Assembly (NCBI RefSeq): GCF_000018885.1
Contig: NC_010168.1
Location: 1,178,001-1,242,000 of the forward strand
Direction of reading: 5' to 3'
DNA: 64,000 bases
Source of the DNA: Renibacterium salmoninarum ATCC 33209
GTDB lineage: Bacteria > Actinomycetota > Actinomycetes > Actinomycetales > Micrococcaceae
Positions 6,006 to 16,839 of the stretch are shown here, in pieces. The first letter of the stretch is position 1, and each line of letters starts with the position of its first letter. The position numbers and the translations under genes are program-made. The notes beneath the pieces are model-generated. The model did no database searches. It was not told the origin of the DNA and was given only the letters and a program-made list of their open reading frames with translations.

Positions 6006-9000
6006 CTAGCGAGTGAGAACGCGATTTACCAGCTGCGTTTGCTCAACCGCATGTCGCTTGCTTGAACCGGTCGCGGTGGAAGCCGAGGCGGGCCGAGAGA
6101 CTAGGCGGATGCCGCGCTCTAGTGCTTGCGGCACGTTCAGACCCATGTACGGCCACGGACCCTGGTTGGCCGGTTCGTCCTGTGCCCAAACAACTTCGGC
6201 ATTCGGATACTTAGCAAGTTCAGCTTTGATTTCCTCAGCTGGCAAGGGGTACAGCTGCTCGACTCGAACCAGCGCGGTGGACTCATCGCCGCTCTTTTGG
6301 CACGCCGCGAGCAGGTCGTAGTAGAGGCGACCAGATACCAGAACCACGCGATATACCTTGGTACCATCAAGCGGGCGGTGTTCACCGATCACCGGGCGGA
6401 ACGCACCGGTAGTGAAGTCCTCAACGGGTGAAACAGCTGCCTTGAGACGCAGCAGTTGCTTCGGTGTGAAGACGATCAGCGGACGGCGCGGCTGAAGGTA
6501 GGCCTGCCGACGCAATAGGTGGAAGTGCGAAGCAGGAGTGGTGGGCTGGGCCAGAATCATGTTGTCCTCGGCGCACATCTGCAAATAACGTTCGATGCGA
6601 GCTGAGGTGTGTTCTGGTCCGTGGCCTTCGTAGCCGTGCGGAAGCAGCATAACCAGCGAAGAACGTTGCCCCCACTTCTGCTCGGCAGAGGAGATGAACA
6701 CGTCGACCATTGACTGCGCACCGTTGGCAAAATCGCCATACTGAGCTTCCCAGAGGACCAAAGCATCGGTCCGTTCCACTGAGTAGCCGTATTCGAAGCC
6801 AACCGCTGCGTACTCACTGAGCGAGGAGTTGTAGATCATCATCTTGGCTTGCTGATCAGTGAGCTGCTGGTACGGAGCCCATTCAGCATCGTTTTTGCGA
6901 TCATGCAGAATCGAATGCCGTTGCGCGAAGGTGCCGCGCTGAGTGTCCTGACCAGTAAGTCGGATCGGGATTCCTTCAGTGGCCAGCGAACCCAACGCCA
7001 ATAATTCGCCGAAACCCCAATCGATATTGCCTTCGCGCGTCATCACTTCGCGCTTTTTCAGCAGTGGTTCAATTTTGGGGTGCACGGTGAACTCGGGTGG
7101 GATCGTTGCTTGAACGGCACCAATGTGCGCAATCATCTCCGGGCTGACATTTGGCACGTCAGTTGAGAGCTTCAGCTCAGAGTTGCGTTGCGCTACTGGG
7201 CGCTCTAGATCGGAAACCGCTTTGGAGTCTTCGGTGATGATCGGAATCGGCGAAGTCTGCGCGGCATGCGTTTCGGCAAAGGCCCGCTCCAAGCGTTCCT
7301 GGTAATCGCGCAGCAGCTGCTCGGCTTCTTCGCTCGTGATGTCGCCACGGCCGATCAACGCTTCAGTGTAAAGTCGGCGAACCGAACGCTTGGCATCGAT
7401 CAAGTTGTACATCATCGGCTGGGTCATCGAGGGATCGTCGCCCTCGTTGTGGCCACGACGGCGGTAGCAGACCAAGTCGATCACGATATCTGCAGCAAAC
7501 TTCTGCCGATACTTGAATGCCAATTGCGCAACGCGAACAACCGCTTCAGGGTCATCGCCATTGACGTGGAAAATTGGTGCCTGAATCATCTTTGCCACGT
7601 CGGTTGAGTAAACCGAAGACCGCGATGACGACGGCGAGGTGGTGAAGCCAACCTGGTTGTTGATCACCACGTGGACAGTGCCACCGGTACGGTAACCGCG
7701 CAGCTGGGAGAGTTGGAGCGTTTCCGCAACGACGCCCTGGCCAGCAAATGCGGCATCGCCATGGATCAGGACAGGGAGCACGTCGAAGCTTGCACCATTG
7801 GTATCCAGCACGTCCTGCTTGGCTCGAACGATGCCTTCAAGAACCGGATCAGCTGCTTCCAGGTGCGAGGGATTCGCGGCTAAGTACACCTTGGTTTCGT
7901 TACCGTTGAACGAGGTGAACGTGCCTTCAGTGCCCAAGTGATACTTCACATCACCTGAGCCCTGAACGGTGCGTGGATCTTCGTTTCCTTCGAATTCACG
8001 GAAGACCTGAGCGTAGGTCTTGCCCGCAATGTTGGTCAATACGTTGAGTCGGCCACGGTGTGCCAGGCCAATAGCGACCTCGTCGAGGTTGTCGTCAGCG
8101 GCATCGGACAAGATCGAGTCGAGCAGCGGAATTAGCGATTCGCCGCCCTCGAGCGAGAAGCGTTTCTGACCGACGAACTTGGTCTGCAGGAAGGTTTCAA
8201 AGGCCTCTGCGGAGTTCAACTTCGAGACAATGCGAAGCTGCTCTTCGCGACTGGGCTTGGAGTAAGGGTGCTCAAGCTCATCCTGGAACCACTTGCGCTG
8301 TTCCGGATCTTGCAAGTGCATGTATTCGACGCCGGTGGTGCGACAGTAAGCGTCGCGGAGCACGCCAAGGATGTCGCGGAATTTCAGGCTGTCTTTGCCA
8401 CCGAAGCCGCCGGTTGGCCATTCGCGGTCCAAGTCCCACAGGGTTAGACCGTGATTGAGCACGTCCAAGTCAGGGTGTTTGCGCTGCACATATTCGAGCG
8501 GGTCAATATCCGCCATCAAGTGCCCGCGAACCCGGTAGGCGTGAATCAGCTGTTGGATCCGGGCGACCTTGTTGATCTGATCAAACGGATCCACCTGGAC
8601 GTCCGGGCTCCAGCGCACCGGCTCGTAGGGGATGCGCAGCGATTCAAAGATCTCGTCGTAGAAATTCTCTGCACCAAGAAGGAGCTGGTGTACGAGCTTC
8701 AGGAACTCACCGCTACCGGCGCCCTGGATGACTCGGTGATCGTAGGTTGACGTCAGCGTAATGACTTTGCTGATCGCGTTCTTGGCGATGATTCGTTCGC
8801 TGGTGCCCTGAAATTCAGCGGGGTAGTCCAGTGCGCCAACGCCAATGATGCTTGCTTGGCCCTTGGAAAGCCGCGGGACCGAGTGCACGGTGCCAATGCC
8901 GCCAGGGTTTGTCAGCGAAACCGTGGTGCCGGCGTAATCGTCTGCCGTCAGTTTGCCGTTGCGGGCGCGCTTGATGAGCTCTTCGTAAGTGCGCCAGAAT

Positions 9001-9803
9001 TCGGAAAAGGAAAGCGTCTCAGCTTTTTTAATGTTCGGCACCACAAGCAAACGGCTACCGTCCGGCTTGGGCATATCAATGGCGATGCCGAAGTTAACGT
9101 GCGCGGGCTTCACAGCAACCGGCTTACCATCGCGCTCTTCGTAATGAACGTTCATGGAAGGGAATTGCTTGAGCGCGCGAATGACGGCGTAGCCGATGAG
9201 GTGCGTGAACGAGACCTTACCGCCGCGGGCCCGGGCCAAGTTTGAGTTGATGACCAAACGGTTGTCGATCAAAAGCTTTGCTGGAATGGCGCGCACGCTG
9301 GTAGCTGTGGGTACCTCGAGGCTGCTGATCATATTGGAAGCGATCGCCTTGGCAGGTCCACGCAATACGTCGACTTTGTCCTCTTCAGGAGCTGCGGTGT
9401 TCTTCGCAGTTGGCGGCAGCTGGGCCGGAATCGGCGCTGTGGCAGTCTTCGGAGCCCGGATGCCGGGGGAGCTCACCGGTGCCGCTGCCGGCGCAGGAGC
9501 TTCAGTCGCCGTCGCCGTCGCCGCCGGAGCCGCCGCTACGGGCGTTGCAGCTACCGGAGTCACCACAGGAAGTTGGCGAGTAACCGGTCGAGGGTCTGCC
9601 GCCGCTTTTTCTGCAGCGTGCTTACCGTTACTGTCATCTGAAGTCTGGCTAGAAGAGGAATCGGCGTCGAGGGAAGCGAATAAAGGCCACCACTTTTCAT
9701 CAACCGAATTCTTATCTTGCCGGTACTTTTCGTACAGTTCGTCGACGAGCCATTCGTTTCCGCCGAACTCTTCGGTCAAACGAGGAATGGATTGTTCTGG
9801 CAC
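6006..9803 (-). CDS. kgd: Multifunctional 2-oxoglutarate decarboxylase/dehydrogenase (Kgd, SucA-like)
   Basis: A thiamine-diphosphate enzyme of the TCA cycle; in actinobacteria it fuses an E2-like acyltransferase domain to a 2-oxoglutarate E1 component. Seen in order, for a 1265-residue product: an N-terminal segment (RLTEEFGGNEWLVDELYEKY), an Ala/Pro-rich linker at about 65-145, an E2-like domain at about 145-385 ending in TSTYDHRVIQG with the catalytic His, and the E1 part from about 400 (IHGDAAFAGQGVVAET and VVINNQVGFTT for cofactor binding). The open frame reaches an ATG at 9917, but the GTG at 9803 gives the family N-terminus VPEQSIPRL and has a GGAAGAGG stretch upstream, so it is preferred. 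No damage is seen. Confidence 0.95.
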   Translation of the reverse strand: MPEQSIPRLTEEFGGNEWLVDELYEKYRQDKNSVDEKWWPLFASLDADSSSSQTSDDSNGKHAAEKAAADPRPVTRQLPVVTPVAATPVAAAPAATATATEAPAPAAAPVSSPGIRAPKTATAPIPAQLPPTAKNTAAPEEDKVDVLRGPAKAIASNMISSLEVPTATSVRAIPAKLLIDNRLVINSNLARARGGKVSFTHLIGYAVIRALKQFPSMNVHYEERDGKPVAVKPAHVNFGIAIDMPKPDGSRLLVVPNIKKAETLSFSEFWRTYEELIKRARNGKLTADDYAGTTVSLTNPGGIGTVHSVPRLSKGQASIIGVGALDYPAEFQGTSERIIAKNAISKVITLTSTYDHRVIQGAGSGEFLKLVHQLLLGAENFYDEIFESLRIPYEPVRWSPDVQVDPFDQINKVARIQQLIHAYRVRGHLMADIDPLEYVQRKHPDLDVLNHGLTLWDLDREWPTGGFGGKDSLKFRDILGVLRDAYCRTTGVEYMHLQDPEQRKWFQDELEHPYSKPSREEQLRIVSKLNSAEAFETFLQTKFVGQKRFSLEGGESLIPLLDSILSDAADDNLDEVAIGLAHRGRLNVLTNIAGKTYAQVFREFEGNEDPRTVQGSGDVKYHLGTEGTFTSFNGNETKVYLAANPSHLEAADPVLEGIVRAKQDVLDTNGASFDVLPVLIHGDAAFAGQGVVAETLQLSQLRGYRTGGTVHVVINNQVGFTTSPSSSRSSVYSTDVAKMIQAPIFHVNGDDPEAVVRVAQLAFKYRQKFAADIVIDLVCYRRRGHNEGDDPSMTQPMMYNLIDAKRSVRRLYTEALIGRGDITSEEAEQLLRDYQERLERAFAETHAAQTSPIPIITEDSKAVSDLERPVAQRNSELKLSTDVPNVSPEMIAHIGAVQATIPPEFTVHPKIEPLLKKREVMTREGNIDWGFGELLALGSLATEGIPIRLTGQDTQRGTFAQRHSILHDRKNDAEWAPYQQLTDQQAKMMIYNSSLSEYAAVGFEYGYSVERTDALVLWEAQYGDFANGAQSMVDVFISSAEQKWGQRSSLVMLLPHGYEGHGPEHTSARIERYLQMCAEDNMILAQPTTPASHFHLLRRQAYLQPRRPLIVFTPKQLLRLKAAVSPVEDFTTGAFRPVIGEHRPLDGTKVYRVVLVSGRLYYDLLAACQKSGDESTALVRVEQLYPLPAEEIKAELAKYPNAEVVWAQDEPANQGPWPYMGLNVPQALERGIRLVSRPASASTATGSSKRHAVEQTQLVNRVLTR

Positions 9804-9997
9804 CTGAAATACGCCTCTTCCATGAGCTTTAAGACATTGCCGTCCGGGTATCATTCTAGTAACGGCGAGTGCAGACAATCCAATCAAAACGGCATGTTTC
9901 GGATTTCTGTGTTGCACACCACATCAAATCAGTGCCCGGGGCTTCAAGCGGAGGTGGTTGGACGTCCTATTCGACAATGTCTTGAGCTTCAATTACG

Positions 9998-10015
9998 ATA
10001 CGGTACGTTACGTAT
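9998..10015. promoter_or_regulatory. Candidate TetR operator
   Basis: ATACGGTACGTTACGTAT is an inverted repeat (ATACG, 8 bases, CGTAT) ending 12 bases before the GTG start of the TetR gene. Its position and form fit an autoregulatory operator. The rest of the 224-base kgd-tetR spacer (9804-10027) shows nothing clear. Confidence 0.5.
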
Positions 10016-10027
10016 ATTAAAGATGAT

Positions 10028-10675
10028 GTGGCGAGCTCACGAGGGCGGCCCAGAGACACCGAGTTGGAGCGTCGGATTGGCGCCGCCGTGCTCATGGTGC
10101 TCGCTGAGGGCGGGTACGAGGCAGTGTCCTTTGAAGAGGTGGCGCGGCGCTGCCACACGTCTAAAGCCAGCCTGTATCGCCGGTGGAAATCCAAGCGCGA
10201 GATGGTCATTGCTGCGGTAAAGGCTGGCCCAGCACAAGATCATCAAGGAGCGATTGTCGACGCAGGCAACCTACGGGGGGACCTCCTGAGCCTGTGCCGA
10301 CAGCTTGATCGCACTATGCGCGCAACCGATAGTCGAACAGCGATGCTCTTGCTGCAAGCTGGCCTAGAAGACCCGGACTTGTGCGAGGCCATCGAGACCT
10401 CGGTGGGGCCCACCGGATCACGCCTTCCGGCTCAAGTTATTGAGGCAGCGGTAGCTCGTGGCGAGTTACCGGTAAACGTTGATCCCTTCGCTTTCGAGGA
10501 AGTAGTTGGTGCCGTACTGCTACTTCGGCGTGTCAATGGCTTGGCGGCTGACGAACAGTACCTGGCAGCGCTAATCGACACCGTCGTCATCCCTGCTTTG
10601 AAGTCGTCAGCCGGTAGGCAAACTGCTTTGCCAGCGGGGATCTTCTCGGGCCGAACTAGCACCACCGTCGCATAA
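10028..10675 (+). CDS. TetR/AcrR family transcriptional regulator
   Basis: A 215-residue protein. The N-terminal helix-turn-helix lies at about residues 12-60 (RRIGAAVLMVLAEGGYEAVS, FEEVARRCHTSKASLYRRW, KSKREMV), followed by a mostly helical ligand-binding part. GTG is the start, immediately giving the RGRPRD motif common at TetR N-termini. The alpha/beta hydrolase gene begins 45 bases downstream, so the pair is probably one transcript, and the regulator likely responds to a small molecule handled by the hydrolase. An inverted repeat lies just upstream. Confidence 0.9.
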   Translation: MASSRGRPRDTELERRIGAAVLMVLAEGGYEAVSFEEVARRCHTSKASLYRRWKSKREMVIAAVKAGPAQDHQGAIVDAGNLRGDLLSLCRQLDRTMRATDSRTAMLLLQAGLEDPDLCEAIETSVGPTGSRLPAQVIEAAVARGELPVNVDPFAFEEVVGAVLLLRRVNGLAADEQYLAALIDTVVIPALKSSAGRQTALPAGIFSGRTSTTVA

Positions 10676-10719
10676 CTCGCTACTTCCACAATCGAGTATC
10701 CACAAAATGAGGACTAAGC

Positions 10720-11610
10720 ATGACTAATCAATTGACCATCGATGGATTCAAATATCACCGCGTTCCGGGTGTCAACGGAGTCAACATTAATGTTGCGGTG
10801 GGTGGAGAAGGGCCAGCCGTTGTCTTACTGCACGGCTTTCCGCAGACCCACTATATGTGGCGCCATGTCGCCGAAAAGCTCGCCCAAGAACACACTGTGA
10901 TAGCCCTTGACCTGCGTGGTTACGGCAATAGCGATAAGCCTGAGGCGAGTAGCGCTGGTACTTATTCCAAGCGCGAAATGGCCATGGATGTTGTGGTTGT
11001 TGCAGCGCAACTCGGCTTTGCGCACTTTGGCCTGATTGGTCATGATCGCGGTGCCTTGGTTGCGGTCCGCGCCGGCTTAGACCATCCCGGCGTCGTCGAT
11101 TACCTGGGCATCCTCGATGTGCTGCCTACCCTGGATACTTGGGCTGTACTGCAGGGAGTTAACGCGAAGGTGGCCTGGCATCTCTATCTGATGGCCCAGC
11201 CTGTTGGGCTACCCGAAAAGATGATTCGTGCCGTCGCTGCGGAGTTCTTCGGATCCTTCCTTACGGCGGGGGATCCCACCGGGAGTACTTTCACAAAGCA
11301 AGAGCACGACTACTACGTCGACAGCTCGACCGCCGCCATCGATTCGATCGCTGCCGATTACCGCGCCAGCGCGAGTGTGGACCTTGAGATGGACTTGGCG
11401 GATCGCGAACAAGGAGCGCAGCTGTCGATGCCGGTGGGGGTTATCTCGCAGGATTGGGGCTCGCAATTAGGATTTGCTGCTGCCGCGCTGTGGCGTGCAT
11501 GGGCACCTGGGTCGACGTATCAGCCGACGACTTCGGGACACTTTATGGCTGAGGAGAATCCTGACGAGATTGCAGCTTTCATCACCGGGTTGGCTGCCCG
11601 GGCTGAGTAG
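10720..11610 (+). CDS. Alpha/beta hydrolase, epoxide hydrolase/haloacetate dehalogenase type
   Basis: A 296-residue hydrolase. VLLHGFPQTHYMW near residue 36 gives the HGxP oxyanion motif, and LDLRGYGNSDKP follows. LIGHDRGALVAVR near residue 107 has Asp as the nucleophile, in the position that separates epoxide hydrolases and haloalkanoate dehalogenases from esterases (Ser). TSGHFMAEENPDEIAAF near the C-terminus supplies the catalytic His. A cap domain lies between. The substrate is unknown. GAGGA precedes the ATG by seven bases. It sits behind a TetR regulator, suggesting induced detoxification or degradation of a small compound. Confidence 0.88.
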   Translation: MTNQLTIDGFKYHRVPGVNGVNINVAVGGEGPAVVLLHGFPQTHYMWRHVAEKLAQEHTVIALDLRGYGNSDKPEASSAGTYSKREMAMDVVVVAAQLGFAHFGLIGHDRGALVAVRAGLDHPGVVDYLGILDVLPTLDTWAVLQGVNAKVAWHLYLMAQPVGLPEKMIRAVAAEFFGSFLTAGDPTGSTFTKQEHDYYVDSSTAAIDSIAADYRASASVDLEMDLADREQGAQLSMPVGVISQDWGSQLGFAAAALWRAWAPGSTYQPTTSGHFMAEENPDEIAAFITGLAARAE

Positions 11611-11631
11611 GCCAGGCAATGATCCAACTAG

Positions 11632-13107
<1,476 letters not shown>

Positions 13108-13155
13108 ACGAATCCGAACGCACTTGCCTCGAAAATCCGGTAACCTGGAGAGACT

Positions 13156-13356
13156 ATGGACTACCACTCTAGGAGCCGGCAGCCGATTCGACCTGCGGTC
13201 GCGGCACTTGCCGGCACATCTCCTGTCGAAGCCTCTGCCCAACTCATTTCGGCCCTACTGGGCGATTTGCCCGGCGAATACGGCCAAGAAGACCAGCCTC
13301 CATCATCTGCAGCGCATTGCGCGCGCGGATACTCAATCGCGGTGGTGAACCGCTAG
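13156..13356 (+). CDS. Small hypothetical protein between guaB1 and CNNM gene
   Basis: A 66-codon frame with GGAGAG six bases before the ATG. Its TAG stop directly abuts the ATG of the next gene, an arrangement favouring coupled translation. The product begins MDYHSRSRQPIRPAVAALAG and contains a Pro/Ser-rich tail; no domain is recognised. The ribosome site and exact abutment argue for a real gene, while the odd composition leaves room for chance or for a decayed fragment. Confidence 0.4.
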   Translation: MDYHSRSRQPIRPAVAALAGTSPVEASAQLISALLGDLPGEYGQEDQPPSSAAHCARGYSIAVVNR

Positions 13357-14694
13357 ATGGAATGGCTATTACTCCTGCTTGGATTAGGGCTCATCCTTGG
13401 CACTGGTTTTTTCGTCGCAGTGGAATTTTCGCTGGTGGCGCTTGACCAGACCACGGTTCAGAAAGCCGTTGACGACGGCGATCGTGGCGCGGAGCCGTTG
13501 CTGCGCTGCCTCAAGTCACTTTCTACTCAGCTCTCTAGCTGCCAACTGGGTATTACGCTCACTACTTTGCTGACTGGCTTTGTGATGGAGCCGTCTCTGG
13601 GCGTGCTTTTGGACCCGCCTTTGACCGCAATCGGCATTCCGTTAGCGATCAGTCATACCGTGTCATTAATTGTGGCGATGGTTCTGGCCACCTTGCTGTC
13701 GATGTTGCTGGGTGAGCTAGTGCCCAAGAACATGGCGATCTCGCGTTCGTTTGCGATTGGCAAACTAGTGGCGCGTCCGCAGCTGGTCTTTACTGCCGTT
13801 TTCAAACCAGCGATTGTGCTGCTGAACGGATTTTCTAATCGCGTCCTGCATGTCTTTGGCTTTGAAGCTAAAGAGGAGATCTCTGGTGCTCGAAGCCCTG
13901 CGGAGCTGGCATCATTGGTGCGGCGGTCTGCCGAAATGGGGACTTTGGACGCGGGTACAGCAAACTTTCTGGCCCGGTCGCTGAGGTTTTCCGACCGCAC
14001 CGCGGCCGATGTGATGACGCCGCGGATTCAGACCGAGATGATCGATATCGATGCCCCGTTGACTGATGTTATCGAGGCTGCGCGGCGAACAGGTTTCTCC
14101 CGGTTCCCGGTTATTGGGGATTCGGTCGACGATATCCGTGGTGTGGTGCATGTTAAACGCGCAATTGCAGTACCCACTGATAAGCGTGAAGGGTTACAAG
14201 CCGGCACGATCAAAGAAGATGTGCTGCGAGTCCCCGAAACGATCCATTTGGATGCCTTGTTGCGCGAGCTTAGGGCTGGAAACCTGCAATTAGCAGTTGT
14301 TGTTGACGAGTATGGTGGCACGGCTGGCGTGGCGACGTTGGAAGATCTGGTCGAAGAAATTGTTGGTGAGGTAGAAGACGAACACGACCATACGACTCCC
14401 GGCGTATTGCAGAGCGCTTCAGGGGATTGGCACTTCCCGGGGCTAACGCGGCCTGATGAAATTACCGATCAGATTCCGGGGCTTCGCGTGCCGGATGAAG
14501 CCAGTTATGAGACGGTTGGCGGCTTCTTAATGGCTGGACTCGGCCGGATTCCGGAAGTGGGAGATTCGGTCGAAACTGTTGGCGGCTTACTTGAGGTAGA
14601 ACGCATGGATGGAAAGCGGGTCGATCGGATCCGATTCGTCCCGGGTGCGCCCGGCGTCCTTGGCCTGGCAGTTCAGCAGGAGGAACAGCGATGA
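13357..14694 (+). CDS. CNNM/CorC-type membrane protein with CBS domains (hemolysin family)
   Basis: A 445-residue protein with an N-terminal CNNM transmembrane domain (about residues 1-195; hydrophobic helices at 2-25, 60-80, 90-115 and 118-140), a CBS pair (DVMTPRIQTEMIDIDAPL; TGFSRFPVIGD; AVVVDEYGGTAGVATLEDLVEEIVGE at about 205-345), and a C-terminal CorC_HlyC domain (about 360-435). Such proteins are linked to magnesium or cobalt efflux; the old name hemolysin is misleading. The next gene is a paralogue overlapping by four bases, so they may form a heterodimer. Confidence 0.9.
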   Translation: MEWLLLLLGLGLILGTGFFVAVEFSLVALDQTTVQKAVDDGDRGAEPLLRCLKSLSTQLSSCQLGITLTTLLTGFVMEPSLGVLLDPPLTAIGIPLAISHTVSLIVAMVLATLLSMLLGELVPKNMAISRSFAIGKLVARPQLVFTAVFKPAIVLLNGFSNRVLHVFGFEAKEEISGARSPAELASLVRRSAEMGTLDAGTANFLARSLRFSDRTAADVMTPRIQTEMIDIDAPLTDVIEAARRTGFSRFPVIGDSVDDIRGVVHVKRAIAVPTDKREGLQAGTIKEDVLRVPETIHLDALLRELRAGNLQLAVVVDEYGGTAGVATLEDLVEEIVGEVEDEHDHTTPGVLQSASGDWHFPGLTRPDEITDQIPGLRVPDEASYETVGGFLMAGLGRIPEVGDSVETVGGLLEVERMDGKRVDRIRFVPGAPGVLGLAVQQEEQR

Positions 14695-15731
14695 ACGACT
14701 GGGTAGGAATCGTCTGGCTCATTGTTCTGTTGTTGGTGAACGCTTTTTTCGTTGGCGCCGAGTTCGCGATTATGAGTGCAAGGCGAAGCCAGATCGAACC
14801 GCTGGCCGAAGCTGGATCGGCGCGTGCTCGCACTGCGTTGTACGCAATGGAACACGTTTCGCTGATGCTCGCCTGCGCTCAACTAGGTATTACGGTTGCC
14901 TCACTGCTGATTTTGAACGTAGCTGAACCAGCGATCAAGCACTTAGTCATCGGACCAGTGCTGGATCTGGGCATTCCGGAAAGCGTCGCTTTGCCAGCGG
15001 TGTTTGTGCTGGTGTTGCTTCTGGTGACTTTCCTGCACGTAACCTTCGGCGAGATGGTGCCCAAGAACATTTCGGTGTCTGCCGCAGATAAAGCTGCGCT
15101 GTGTCTAGCACCACCCTTGGTATGGATCTCAAAAGTCGTCCGGCCGGTGATCTTTACGTTGAACTGGCTAGCAAATCACATAGTGCGGTTGTTCGGAATT
15201 GAGCCGAAGGACGAGGTGACGTCGAGCTTTACTTTGGAGGAAGTCCAGTCCATTGTGGCGGAATCTACTAAACACGGTTTGGTTGACGATGGCACCGGAC
15301 TGCTCAGTGGAGCGCTCGAGTTTTCCGAGCATACGGCCGGCCAGGTCATGGTTCCGCTAGCCTCGTTGCACACGCTTGGGGTGACTTCGACGCCGTTGGA
15401 TGTCGAAGCGGCGGTGCGTCACACGGGCTTCTCCCGATTTGTCTTGGAAGATCGGGCAGGTGGCAAGGGACTAACTGGCTATGTGCATATCAAAGACGTT
15501 TTGAACGTGCCCGAGGACGAATACGAAATGTCGCTAGCGGAGTCCCGGGTTCGAACCCTGGTGAATCTGAACGAGTCTGAGGAAATTGAAGATGCGCTCA
15601 AGATTATGCAGCGCACCGGCTCGCACTTGGCCCGCGTGATTGCTGCCGACGGCGAAGCTTCCGGAGTGCTGTTCCTGGAGGACGTGATTGAAGAGCTAGT
15701 GGGCGAAATCAGGGAGCGAGAGACGCGCTGA
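14691..15731 (+). CDS. CNNM-type membrane protein with CBS domains, second paralogue
   Basis: A 346-residue paralogue of the preceding gene, overlapping it as ATGA. The CNNM membrane domain covers about residues 1-190 (IVLLLVNAFFVGAEFAIMSARRSQIE; VLLLVTFLHVTFGEMVPKN). The CBS pair follows (GQVMVPLASLHTLGV; TGFSRFVLED; FLEDVIEELVGEI) and the protein ends there without the CorC_HlyC domain found in its partner. The tandem long-short pairing is common in actinobacteria. Intact. Probably a membrane divalent-cation transporter subunit. Confidence 0.88.
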   Translation: MNDWVGIVWLIVLLLVNAFFVGAEFAIMSARRSQIEPLAEAGSARARTALYAMEHVSLMLACAQLGITVASLLILNVAEPAIKHLVIGPVLDLGIPESVALPAVFVLVLLLVTFLHVTFGEMVPKNISVSAADKAALCLAPPLVWISKVVRPVIFTLNWLANHIVRLFGIEPKDEVTSSFTLEEVQSIVAESTKHGLVDDGTGLLSGALEFSEHTAGQVMVPLASLHTLGVTSTPLDVEAAVRHTGFSRFVLEDRAGGKGLTGYVHIKDVLNVPEDEYEMSLAESRVRTLVNLNESEEIEDALKIMQRTGSHLARVIAADGEASGVLFLEDVIEELVGEIRERETR

Positions 15732-15766
15732 TCTCTTCGCGGTTGGAAGCTACTTAGTCTCGTTTA

Positions 15767-15781
15767 TGCGAATGATTCCGA
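15767..15781. promoter_or_regulatory. Candidate Zur box upstream of znuA
   Basis: TGCGAATGATTCCGA is a 15-base imperfect palindrome centred on G (five of seven pairs match) and resembles the actinobacterial Zur consensus TGAAAATGATTTTCA. It lies 86 bases before znuA in the 135-base gap that starts the zinc operon. Assignment rests on this resemblance and on the zinc genes downstream. Confidence 0.45.
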
Positions 15782-15866
15782 TTAGCCTATGCTGAGAGCT
15801 TGCTTGTTGCACATCATTCTCGATAACTGATCGGGCTGCGAACTGCTGAAGAAACTTGGGGTCCCC

Positions 15867-16814
15867 ATGCGTCAAAATCAATCAACGTCGTCAATTCGTC
15901 CTTTCCGCGCAGTGTCTGCGCTCGCAGGTGCGCTTGGCCTGGCGCTAGTACTGGCCGCCTGCGGTGGATCGACTGCTGGCTCAGCCGGTAGCTCCGGTGG
16001 CTCCGATAAGACGATTGATGTTGTTGCGGTAACCAATGTCTACGGCAGTATCGTCTCGAAAATCGGCGGGGATCGGGTCAAAGTAACTTCGATCATCGCT
16101 AACACCAGCCAGGATCCGCATTCTTATGACAGCTCACCGCAAGACAAGCTGGCAGTGAGCAAAGCTGGATTGCTGATTGAAAATGGTGGCGGCTACGACG
16201 ATTTCTTTACCAAGCTGACCGACGGAATCGACAAGTCCAAGCTGATCGACGTCGTCGATCTTTCCGGCCTAAAGACTGCGGAAAACAGTGCGGATTTCAA
16301 CGAGCACGTGTGGTACTCCTTGCCGACCATCGCCAAGCTTGCAGACACCGTGGCTGAGAAGCTTGGCGCCCTGGATTCGGCACATGCGGCGGACTTCACT
16401 GCGAATGCGGCAAAATTCAAAACTTCACTCGCTGATATTGAGACGACGTTAGCTGGCGTCAAAACGACAGCTAATGGCCAGCCGGTAGCTATTACCGAGC
16501 CAGTCCCGCTTTGGATGTTGCAATCGGCCGGTCTGGTTAACAAAACACCGGAAGCATACAGCCATGCGATTGAAGAAGGCTCTGACGTGCCGCCAGCGGT
16601 ACTCAAAGAAACGACTGATTTGATCAGCAGCAAGTCGGTAAAGTTTCTCGCCTACAACGATCAGACCGAGGGTCCGCAGACCAAGTCACTCAAAGCCGCC
16701 GCGGAAACTGCCGGGGTTCCGGTGGTCAATTTCACCGAAACGCTTCCTGAGGGCCAAGATTATCTGGGATGGATGACGCGGAACGCGCAAAACATCGCTA
16801 AGGCCGTCAAGTAA
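15867..16814 (+). CDS. znuA: Zinc ABC transporter substrate-binding lipoprotein
   Basis: A 315-residue TroA/ZnuA-family protein. The signal peptide ends in the lipobox LVLAAC with Cys32 as the lipidation site, so it is anchored to the outer face of the membrane. Likely metal ligands are a His in QDPHSYDSSPQDK near residue 92, a His in FNEHVWYSLPT near residue 148, and residues around EPVPLW and FTETLP. The His-rich loop seen in some zinc-binding members is absent. It is first in a three-gene import operon with an ATPase and permease; the facing Fur-family gene and candidate Zur box favour zinc over manganese. Confidence 0.9.
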   Translation: MRQNQSTSSIRPFRAVSALAGALGLALVLAACGGSTAGSAGSSGGSDKTIDVVAVTNVYGSIVSKIGGDRVKVTSIIANTSQDPHSYDSSPQDKLAVSKAGLLIENGGGYDDFFTKLTDGIDKSKLIDVVDLSGLKTAENSADFNEHVWYSLPTIAKLADTVAEKLGALDSAHAADFTANAAKFKTSLADIETTLAGVKTTANGQPVAITEPVPLWMLQSAGLVNKTPEAYSHAIEEGSDVPPAVLKETTDLISSKSVKFLAYNDQTEGPQTKSLKAAAETAGVPVVNFTETLPEGQDYLGWMTRNAQNIAKAVK

Positions 16815-16839
16815 CTGAACTCAATTGAAAGCGTGACCG

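Noticed and set aside
8451..9807. Long plus-strand frames inside kgd
   Set aside because: Antisense shadows of a well conserved gene; Ala/Gly repeats come from the linker DNA.
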